Part shown: piece after piece, positions 1-3,815 of the stretch
How the letters are laid out: every line of letters begins with the position of its first letter
Position numbering within the stretch: position 1 is the first letter of the stretch
Assembly (NCBI GenBank): GCA_018830685.1
Contig: JAHJRR010000085.1
Location: 1 to 6,473 of the forward strand
Reading direction: 5' to 3'
DNA from: Nanobdellota archaeon
Lineage (GTDB): Archaea > Nanobdellota > Nanobdellia > Pacearchaeales > GW2011-AR1
DNA length: 6,473 bases
Made by a program: the position numbers and the translations under genes
The notes under the pieces: model-generated
Told to the model about the DNA's origin: nothing
Databases searched by the model: none
Seen by the model: the letters and a program-made list of their open reading frames with translations, nothing else

Positions 1-1
1 C

Positions 2-193
2 AAAATCGACAAGGGAGATTATATCAAAAGTAATGATAAAGAATTAAATTTTTATCATCTCATAAATCCTAAAAATTTTGGAGAGACCGAGGTAGGCGTG
101 CAGGGAGAAGGAGAAAGCCATAATGCTTTTAAGGCAAGGATGAAAGAATCTGGCGGATATAGAATTGTTCCAACTATAAAATCAGGAAGTTAA
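2..193 (+). CDS. C-terminal 63 residues of an unknown protein (5'-truncated)
   Basis: The reading frame is open from base 2 to a TAA at 191-193, so only the C-terminal 63 residues of a longer protein are visible. The fragment is hydrophilic, with charged and Gly-rich stretches (GVQGEGESHNAFKARM) and the ending GGYRIVPTIKSGS. It has no transmembrane segment and no cysteine. I do not recognise the family. The next gene starts 3 nt after the stop, so the two are almost certainly co-transcribed. The larger gene followed by a small acidic protein and a hairpin terminator parallels the two cassettes further along, so it could be the C-terminal domain of an effector with its partner downstream. That role is inferred from layout only. 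Confidence 0.7.
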   Translation, partial: KIDKGDYIKSNDKELNFYHLINPKNFGETEVGVQGEGESHNAFKARMKESGGYRIVPTIKSGS

Positions 194-196
194 AAA

Positions 197-559
197 ATGA
201 CTTTACAAGAGATGTATCCTAAAGAGTGGACCGATCTAACAAATCAAAAAGTTCCGAAGGATGAGATAGATGAATATCTTCTTAATTTTGTTTCTAGACT
301 TCTAAGAGAGGTAAAAAACGGCAAAAGAGAAGAAGATGATTTAGGGGATGGTTGGAGTATGATTATAAATTTGAAAGAAGGAGGATATAATTTAAATCCA
401 GAGGTTTACTCCTTTCTCTTTAGACTTGGCGATTATGGTTTAGAGGAAACTTTAGGGTCTGGAGATAGTGAGTATGGAAAAATGTTATACTCTCCTGAAG
501 AAGTAGAAATTGAACTTAAAAGAGTAGCAAAAAAACTGGGAATAAATCTTGAGTTGTAA
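197..559 (+). CDS. Small acidic protein of unknown function (120 aa)
   Basis: ATG at 197 lies 3 nt after the preceding stop with no clear Shine-Dalgarno sequence, which suggests translational coupling in an operon. The product is a soluble, strongly acidic single-domain protein with no signal peptide, no membrane segment and no cysteine. It contains a charged segment around residues 40-50 (NGKREEDDLGDGW) and a C-terminal helix (SPEEVEIELKRVAKKLG) and is probably mainly helical. I do not recognise the family. A hairpin terminator follows 20 nt after the stop, making this the last gene of its transcript. Its size, acidity and position after another gene would fit an immunity or chaperone partner of the truncated upstream protein, but nothing in its sequence demonstrates this. 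Confidence 0.8.
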   Translation: MTLQEMYPKEWTDLTNQKVPKDEIDEYLLNFVSRLLREVKNGKREEDDLGDGWSMIINLKEGGYNLNPEVYSFLFRLGDYGLEETLGSGDSEYGKMLYSPEEVEIELKRVAKKLGINLEL

Positions 560-579
560 CAAACATTTATTTTTTACAA

Positions 580-605
580 GGCTCGAAAGAGCCCTGTTTT
601 TTTTT
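580..605 (+). terminator. Hairpin terminator 1 (GGCTC/GAGCC plus T-tract)
   Basis: A 5-bp stem, GGCTC (580-584) with GAGCC (589-593), is closed by a GAAA tetraloop (585-588). It is followed by CTG and a run of nine T (597-605), with further T/C-rich sequence beyond. It lies 20 nt after the stop at 559 and before the next TATA box at 621, exactly where a terminator is expected. The stem sequence recurs in the terminators at 2019 and 2872. A stem-loop plus T-run is the bacterial intrinsic terminator form. Archaeal polymerase mainly needs the T-tract, so the role of the hairpin here is inferred. Confidence 0.8.
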
Positions 606-620
606 CTTTCTTTAGAAAAA

Positions 621-629
621 TCTATAAAG
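621..629 (+). promoter_or_regulatory. TATA box of the 644-2011 operon
   Basis: TCTATAAAG resembles an archaeal TATA element. Its centre (about 625) is 25 nt upstream of the ATG at 650 and 19 nt upstream of the ATG at 644. There is no Shine-Dalgarno sequence before either ATG, so the transcript is probably leaderless. The usual TATA-to-start distance favours 650 as transcription and translation start. Confidence 0.6.
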
Positions 630-643
630 TTTAGAACGCAAAA

Positions 644-1144
644 ATGGTTATGGAAAAAGAAAAAATCTTACAAGAATTAAAAAAACAATTTGATTTAACA
701 AAAAAACGATTAGGTTTTAAATCAACTTTTGGGGAGATTAATAGTTTTGCCTATATTGAAGACATGGCTCTTTCCGAAAACTTTGTTAGTAATCAATTTT
801 CGAGACAAATGATCAACCGAATGATCGATAGTCCAAATGGATGGCTAGGAGAATTATATTCTTGGATTTATCCAGGACAGATGGATATAATCCATTTAAA
901 TGAAAACAAACAAATTAGCAAAGAAGAGAGACAAGAAATTTTAGATATGATAGACAGAATAATGTATCTAGTTAGAAAAAACAAGAGAATCGCTTTTGAT
1001 GGATTGAAACCTGAAGAAGAAGGAGCTTTTGTTGATGAAATTATAATATTTAGAAAAGAATACTTCAACCCCTTTATGTTAAAATACCACAAAAAGTTTG
1101 AGAAACTTTGGAAAGATGAAATTACAAAAGGAGGTATAGAATAA
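644..1144 (+). CDS. Small helical protein, DPANN-type conserved hypothetical (166 aa)
   Basis: The product is rich in charged and helix-forming residues, with no signal peptide, membrane segment or cysteine. Features include an N-terminal charged helix (residues 3-22), a central aromatic part (IDSPNGWLGELYSWI), and a C-terminal half rich in Lys/Glu. The pattern 'RLGFKSTFGEIN..AYIEDMALSENFVSNQFSRQMINRMID' resembles, from memory, an uncharacterised family common in Woesearchaeota and Pacearchaeota; a homology search would settle this. ATG 644 opens the longest frame, but the in-frame ATG at 650 (MEKEK) fits a leaderless start from the TATA box better. The stop overlaps the next ATG (TAATG at 1142-1146), and the last codons (KGGIE) are formed by the Shine-Dalgarno sequence of the next gene. 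It is therefore the first gene of an operon with the linker protein and its partner. Function unknown. Confidence 0.87.
   Translation: MVMEKEKILQELKKQFDLTKKRLGFKSTFGEINSFAYIEDMALSENFVSNQFSRQMINRMIDSPNGWLGELYSWIYPGQMDIIHLNENKQISKEERQEILDMIDRIMYLVRKNKRIAFDGLKPEEEGAFVDEIIIFRKEYFNPFMLKYHKKFEKLWKDEITKGGIE
1130..1135 (+). promoter_or_regulatory. Shine-Dalgarno site of the 1144 gene, inside the upstream gene
   Basis: GGAGGT lies 8 nt before the ATG at 1144 and fixes that start. It is part of the last codons of the preceding gene. The surrounding 20 bases (1127-1146) recur without change at 2075-2094 before the paralogous gene. Confidence 0.85.
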
Positions 1145-1677
1145 TGCAACGATTAGAATTAATGGCTTATGAAACTCAGATGTCCTTAGAAACAAGACAA
1201 GAAGTTTATGTAGTCAGTGATTTGGAATCTTTGAGTGCTACTTATCTGAGTTATGGAACAGGAAGTGGTAGTGGAAGTAGTTCTGGAAGTGGTGGAGGAT
1301 TTGGAGCCCTAAGTGGATTCAATGATAAAGCTCCAAGCGGAGCAAGACCGTTACCAAGTCTTTCAAATTTTGTGGAAGTAGCAAGGAATAAAGCTCCAAG
1401 TAGTGGTTTGCCTCGACCGAGTTTGATTGGGACTTATAGTAAGTTTGAACCGGCATCGGATTTTGGAATTGGACCCGGAATCGTTGATACGAATATCTCG
1501 AAATTACTTGCTGACTGTGAAAAATATCTTGAGAGATATCGGGCTCCGGGGGCAGGAGACAAAGAAGATGCAGATCATCTCAACATTGATTATCTTGTTC
1601 CAGGAAAAAAGAAGGAATCGGGAAAACAGACTTGGATTGGTCTTGCTAACATCCATATCCCCCTAGACGAAGAATAA
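1144..1677 (+). CDS. Gly/Ser-linker protein, cassette copy 1 (177 aa)
   Basis: No known family was recognised. The layout is clear. Residues 1-37 form a small domain (LELMAYE..., then RQEVYVVSDLESLSATYLSYG), shared almost unchanged with the copy at 2092. Residues 38-54 are a Gly/Ser linker (GTGSGSGSSSGSGGGFG). Residues 61-102 are a Pro/Ser-rich stretch made of two 21-residue repeats (DKAPSGARPLPSL and NKAPSSGLPRPSL at their heads). Residues 103-116 are the motif PASDFGIGPGIVDT, shared with the copy. A helix ending YLERYRA follows at about 120-134, and the protein ends with a hydrophobic strand (ANIHIPLDEE). There is no signal peptide or membrane segment and only one cysteine (125). The start is fixed by GGAGGT at 1130. 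The partner gene starts 1 nt after the stop. The flexible linker and paired downstream gene would fit an effector or a multi-domain adaptor, but this is inference. Confidence 0.85.
   Translation: MQRLELMAYETQMSLETRQEVYVVSDLESLSATYLSYGTGSGSGSSSGSGGGFGALSGFNDKAPSGARPLPSLSNFVEVARNKAPSSGLPRPSLIGTYSKFEPASDFGIGPGIVDTNISKLLADCEKYLERYRAPGAGDKEDADHLNIDYLVPGKKKESGKQTWIGLANIHIPLDEE
1194..1262 (+). repeat. 69-bp near-identical repeat, copy 1
   Basis: This block encodes residues 18-39 of the linker protein and matches 2142-2210 at 68 of 69 bases. The only difference is C at 1215 versus T at 2163, which is silent (Val). The identity ends sharply at the start of the Gly/Ser linker, where the DNA diverges while the protein stays the same. 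This fits recent gene conversion or selection on the DNA/RNA itself. Confidence 0.85.
1324..1449 (+). repeat. Internal 2 x 63-bp tandem repeat in the linker protein
   Basis: Two 21-codon units, 1324-1386 and 1387-1449, begin with DKAPSGARPLPSL and NKAPSSGLPRPSL. They share the exact 13-mer ATAAAGCTCCAAG at 1325-1337 and 1388-1400. The paralogue at 2092 has only one comparable motif (KGPSGGGPKLASI). Gain or loss of this unit accounts for much of the 30-residue length difference between the two copies. Confidence 0.65.
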
Positions 1678-1678
1678 A

Positions 1679-2011
1679 ATGGAAAAACTCAAGATAATTG
1701 GAATGTCAAGTGAAGAATATCCAGGAGGGAGAATAGACGAGTACTCTGTCCAATTAGATGATAAAAATACTCCCTCCTCCCAAGTTATCGCCCTATTTAG
1801 AGATTTAAACTTCCCTGAAAAGACAATAATAGAAAAATTGGATGTTATCTATTGGGAAAGAGGAGATATTTTTATTTATGGAAGCAAAGAGATAAAGGCT
1901 TGGCTTCTTGCGGAAGAAGACCTTCTTTCCATAAAGTTTGACACTTCCCTTACAAGAGAAGAAATAAACAAAGCAGTAGAAAGATATTTTGAGTTTCCAA
2001 AAGAAAAATAA
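1679..2011 (+). CDS. Small partner protein, cassette copy 1 (110 aa)
   Basis: ATG 1679 follows the preceding stop by 1 nt (TAAAATG) with no Shine-Dalgarno sequence, so translation is probably coupled to the linker protein. The product is a soluble alpha/beta-type, net acidic protein with no signal peptide and no cysteine. The N-terminus (MEKLKIIGMSSEEYPGGRID) and C-terminus (FDTSLTREEINKAVERYFEF) are well conserved in the paralogue at 2537, while the middle (about residues 20-80) is diverged. Identity over the whole length is roughly half by eye. I do not recognise a family. Pairing with the linker protein in both copies argues for a direct partnership, for instance an immunity protein, chaperone or regulator. 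No sequence motif chooses between these. A hairpin terminator begins 8 nt after the stop. Confidence 0.85.
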   Translation: MEKLKIIGMSSEEYPGGRIDEYSVQLDDKNTPSSQVIALFRDLNFPEKTIIEKLDVIYWERGDIFIYGSKEIKAWLLAEEDLLSIKFDTSLTREEINKAVERYFEFPKEK

Positions 2012-2018
2012 TTTATTA

Positions 2019-2049
2019 AGGCTCCTGACGGAGCCTCTTTTTATTTTTT
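2019..2049 (+). terminator. Hairpin terminator 2 (AGGCTCC/GGAGCCT plus T-tract)
   Basis: A 7-bp perfect stem, AGGCTCC (2019-2025) with GGAGCCT (2030-2036), has a TGAC loop. It is followed by CTTTTTATTTTTT (2037-2049). It begins 8 nt after the stop of the partner gene and 12 nt before the next TATA box. Its stem and T-tract closely match terminator 3 at 2872, showing it belongs to the duplicated unit. Confidence 0.85.
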
Positions 2050-2060
2050 CATAATCAAAA

Positions 2061-2070
2061 ACTTTATAGA
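2061..2070 (+). promoter_or_regulatory. TATA box of cassette copy 2
   Basis: ACTTTATAGA, centred at about 2066, is 26 nt before the ATG at 2092, the normal archaeal TATA-to-start distance. If used at that distance the transcript would be leaderless and the GGAGGT at 2078 would not be transcribed. A start further upstream would include it, but I see no better TATA element in 2037-2060. Confidence 0.55.
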
Positions 2071-2077
2071 GTTGAAA

Positions 2078-2083
2078 GGAGGT
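2078..2083 (+). promoter_or_regulatory. Shine-Dalgarno-like site of the 2092 gene
   Basis: GGAGGT is 8 nt before ATG 2092 in a 20-base block identical to 1127-1146. In the first copy this block encodes the end of the upstream gene (KGGIE and stop). Here that upstream gene is missing, so the block is either a retained ribosome site or a duplication scar. Confidence 0.7.
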
Positions 2084-2091
2084 ATAGAATA

Positions 2092-2535
2092 ATGAAACAA
2101 TTAGAACTAATGGCTTATGAAAGTCCAAGAGCTTCTGAACAAAGACAAGAAGTTTATGTAGTTAGTGATTTGGAATCTTTGAGTGCTACTTATCTGAGTT
2201 ATGGAACAGGTAGCGGTTCAGGAAGTAGCTCAGGAAGTGGAGGAAGTCTAGGATTTGGAATTGTAAAAACTCCTTATCAAAAAGGCACAGAAAAAGGTCC
2301 GAGCGGAGGAGGTCCTAAGCTAGCATCCATAGGAACTTTTAGTGATTTCAAACCAGCATCCGACTTTGGCATTGGTCCTGGACTTGTAGATACAAAAACG
2401 GCTAGGGAGTTTTTAGAAAGATATAGGGCAGGAGAACATGAGAATTACGGAGAAGACCATGTAAACTTAGATATTATAAGTCCTGTAACTAAGAAACATT
2501 TGCTAGACATACATATAAACTTTGACAACGATTAA
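2092..2535 (+). CDS. Gly/Ser-linker protein, cassette copy 2 (147 aa)
   Basis: This is a paralogue of the protein at 1144-1677. Residues 1-51 match in register: LELMAYE, then RQEVYVVSDLESLSATYLSYG, then the linker GTGSGSGSSSGSGG. Differences cluster at residues 2-3 and 11-17. The region after the linker is shorter and has a single KGPSGGGPKLASI motif (68-80) where copy 1 has two. PASDFGIGPGLVDT (88-101), FLERYRA (107-113) and a C-terminal strand (LDIHINFDND) follow. It has no signal peptide, membrane segment or cysteine. The family is unrecognised. It is transcribed from its own promoter and followed 1 nt later by its partner gene. Conservation of both ends with a variable middle fits a modular protein whose central region is under relaxed or diversifying pressure. 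Confidence 0.85.
   Translation: MKQLELMAYESPRASEQRQEVYVVSDLESLSATYLSYGTGSGSGSSSGSGGSLGFGIVKTPYQKGTEKGPSGGGPKLASIGTFSDFKPASDFGIGPGLVDTKTAREFLERYRAGEHENYGEDHVNLDIISPVTKKHLLDIHINFDND
2142..2210 (+). repeat. 69-bp near-identical repeat, copy 2
   Basis: It matches 1194-1262 with one silent difference, T at 2163. Immediately downstream the Gly/Ser linker codes for the same residues but uses different codons at about half the positions, including AGT versus TCA for serine. Confidence 0.85.
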
Positions 2536-2536
2536 A

Positions 2537-2860
2537 ATGGACAAGCTAAAAATAAAAGGAATTTCAAGTGAAAGTTATCCCGGAGGAAGATTAGATATCT
2601 TTAGAATAGCCTTATCTGAAGGTTTGGTATTTAATATGGAATCTCTTTTTAAGGCTCTAGGATTTGATAAGGGAGTTATAAATGATTTAGATATGCATTA
2701 TCCCTCTACAAGAGGACGTTATTTTTTTTATAGTAGTAATGTGAAAGCTCATCTATTCTTTGAGGAAGATGAATTGGATTTAATCTTCGACACTTCCCTT
2801 CCAAGAGAAAAGATTAACAGAGCAGTCGAGAAATATTTTGAGTTTCCTAAGGACAAATAA
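2537..2860 (+). CDS. Small partner protein, cassette copy 2 (107 aa)
   Basis: An in-frame ATG exists at 2522, but the start at 2537 is preferred. It gives MDKLKIKGISSESYPGGRLD, which aligns from residue 1 with the paralogue at 1679, and it preserves the TAAAATG junction with the upstream stop. The protein is acidic, soluble and cysteine-free, with the same conserved N-terminus and C-terminus (FDTSLPREKINRAVEKYFEF) and a diverged middle. It ends 11 nt before a hairpin terminator. Function unknown. The conserved pairing suggests it binds or regulates the product of 2092-2535, and the diverged middle could carry copy-specific recognition. That is inference. Confidence 0.85.
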   Translation: MDKLKIKGISSESYPGGRLDIFRIALSEGLVFNMESLFKALGFDKGVINDLDMHYPSTRGRYFFYSSNVKAHLFFEEDELDLIFDTSLPREKINRAVEKYFEFPKDK

Positions 2861-2871
2861 TTTTCTTATTC

Positions 2872-2901
2872 AGGCTCCCCTCGGGAGCCTTTTTATTTTT
2901 T
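2872..2901 (+). terminator. Hairpin terminator 3 (AGGCTCCC/GGGAGCCT plus T-tract)
   Basis: An 8-bp stem, AGGCTCCC (2872-2879) with GGGAGCCT (2883-2890), has a CTC loop, or 7 bp with a 5-nt loop. TTTTATTTTTT follows to 2901. It lies in the 72-base gap between the convergent genes ending at 2860 and 2933. On the minus strand the hairpin is not followed by a T-run, so it serves mainly the plus-strand cassette. Confidence 0.85.
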
Positions 2902-2932
2902 CAAAGGATTCAAGAAATTTTTAAATAGTGTT

Positions 2933-3733
2933 CTAAAAAGACACAGTCTCGCAAATAATATTTATATCATCTACTTGACTCACACTACTAGGATTACTCG
3001 GATCAAGATTCAAACTAAGATTAATCTCATCAAGTTCCCCTTCTTTCATAATCATAAGATAAGCAGCCAAATCTTTCCCACTATCAAAACTACAAATTGA
3101 GGCAAAACCAATGAGGGCCTTAGACGCTTCATTTACCTCTTCAATAAACTGATCTAACTCTGCATCAGTCATGCCCTCCTCTACTAATTGGCTCCTCATC
3201 TCTTCACTATAATCATGTGTCTGGTTTTCAAATCTTGAGTAAAGGAAACACTTCCCATCCTCACCACCACGAATCTCATAAAAAGAAATAGTTGTCATAA
3301 CATCTCCAAAAAGATCAAAAGTTGTTTGGATAGTACCATTAGCAAGACCACAATCTCCTGCAGAAGCTATAAGACAATCAATTTCATCTCCACAATCAAG
3401 AACAGAGGAGAGATTAGTCCCCTCAATATTGAAAGGAAAAGTATCATTAAGATTCCCCCTAGAAGAAGCTCCTTCTCCAGAATCATTTGAATACTCACCC
3501 GAGAAAGCAGTTTTCTGAGATTCCCCATCAGAACCAAAAGAAGAACTAATTGAATCTCCTCCAGAAAAAAATATGAAAAGAGAAGAAACACCCAGAATAG
3601 ATAATAAAAAAATAAATGCAAGAATCCAAGCAAGTCGAATCCCAGAATTCTCAGAATCTTGAGAGAAAGATTTCCTTAAGCTACGATTATTTTGATCAGA
3701 AGAAAAACCACCCCCATAATGATGAAAACCCAT
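2933..3733 (-). CDS. Single-pass membrane protein with six-cysteine outer domain (266 aa)
   Basis: The frame is open to an ATG at 3784. The internal ATG at 3733 (MGFHHYGGGF) is preferred because a TATA element is centred 26 nt upstream of it, and the 17 extra residues look like translated promoter. The protein has a polar, His/Gly/Ser-rich N-terminal tail (1-31), one hydrophobic segment (about 34-56, LAWILAFIFLLSILG...), a Ser/Gly-rich stalk, and a C-terminal domain with six cysteines (DCGDEIDC, GDCG, GKCF, ICSF, IICE). An even cysteine count outside the membrane suggests up to three disulfides. The pattern 'CGDEIDCLI..A..C' with 'YEIRG.E.GKC' resembles, from memory, a family of uncharacterised DPANN surface proteins. 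It probably sits in the membrane with the C-terminal domain outside. It is convergent with the cassette array and divergent from the propeller protein. Confidence 0.85.
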   Translation of the reverse strand: MGFHHYGGGFSSDQNNRSLRKSFSQDSENSGIRLAWILAFIFLLSILGVSSLFIFFSGGDSISSSFGSDGESQKTAFSGEYSNDSGEGASSRGNLNDTFPFNIEGTNLSSVLDCGDEIDCLIASAGDCGLANGTIQTTFDLFGDVMTTISFYEIRGGEDGKCFLYSRFENQTHDYSEEMRSQLVEEGMTDAELDQFIEEVNEASKALIGFASICSFDSGKDLAAYLMIMKEGELDEINLSLNLDPSNPSSVSQVDDINIICETVSF

Positions 3734-3741
3734 AAAATAAA

Positions 3742-3757
3742 AAAGGACTACTCCTTT
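3742..3757. promoter_or_regulatory. Inverted repeat between TATA box and start (possible operator)
   Basis: AAAGGA (3742-3747), a 4-base spacer, and TCCTTT (3752-3757) form a perfect 6-bp inverted repeat. It lies between the TATA box and the start of the minus-strand gene, where archaeal repressors often bind. An inverted repeat this short can arise by chance in AT-rich DNA. Confidence 0.25.
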
Positions 3758-3763
3758 AAAAAT
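3755..3763 (-). promoter_or_regulatory. TATA box of the minus-strand gene
   Basis: On the minus strand the sequence reads TTTTTAAAG, centred 26 nt before the ATG at 3733. This supports a leaderless start there rather than at 3784. It partly overlaps the inverted repeat at 3742-3757. Confidence 0.5.
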
Positions 3764-3784
3764 TAAACTATCCCGTTCAAACAA

Positions 3785-3794
3785 ATTTATAAAT
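3785..3794 (+). promoter_or_regulatory. TATA box of the propeller protein gene
   Basis: ATTTATAAAT is a symmetric, near-ideal archaeal TATA element centred about 26 nt before ATG 3816. There is no Shine-Dalgarno sequence in the interval, so a leaderless transcript is likely. Confidence 0.65.
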
Positions 3795-3815
3795 CTATTT
3801 TACTTAAAAAAAGAA

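Larger units (their letters stand above)
1127..2051 (+). repeat. Tandem cassette copy 1 (linker protein, partner, terminator)
   Basis: This unit runs from AAAGGAGGTATAGAATAATG through the linker protein and its partner to the T-tract ending TTTTTTCA. The same order of ribosome site, gene, TAAAATG junction, gene, and GGCTCC hairpin recurs at 2075-2903. Similarity is patchy: near-identical at the 5' end, weak in the middle, recognisable at the 3' ends of both genes and in the terminator. This is an old, unequal tandem duplication or two related cassettes side by side, about 925 and 829 bases long. Confidence 0.85.
2075..2903 (+). repeat. Tandem cassette copy 2 (linker protein, partner, terminator)
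   Basis: This is the second copy of the unit at 1127-2051, with the same gene order, the same TAAAATG junction and a matching hairpin. It lacks the helical gene that leads copy 1 and has its own TATA box instead. The unit ends at the T-tract (TTTTTTCA, to 2903). Confidence 0.85.

Noticed and set aside
868..1149. Minus-strand frame of 93 codons opposite the helical gene
   Set aside because: It lies wholly antisense to a well-supported gene, has Phe/Ile/Ser-rich composition typical of reversed AT-rich coding DNA, and has no promoter or ribosome site.
1427..1666. Plus-strand frame of 79 codons inside the first linker gene
   Set aside because: It is out of frame within a gene whose paralogue is conserved in the main frame, and it has no independent start signal.
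1805..2128. Minus-strand frame of 107 codons across the partner gene and terminator 2
   Set aside because: It runs through a terminator, a promoter and the start of the next gene and is antisense to all of them.
1144..2535. Linker proteins as modified-peptide (RiPP) precursors
   Set aside because: The conserved leader-like N-terminus is suggestive, but the proteins are long, have folded-looking conserved C-terminal parts, almost no cysteine, and no modifying enzyme nearby.
2522..2536. Earlier ATG of the second partner gene
   Set aside because: It adds five residues absent from the paralogue and overlaps the upstream gene, while ATG 2537 reproduces the TAAAATG junction of copy 1.
1127..2903. 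Insertion sequence or integron-type element
   Set aside because: No transposase or integrase is present, no target-site duplication or terminal inverted repeats flank the units, and the hairpins are immediately followed by T-tracts as terminators are.
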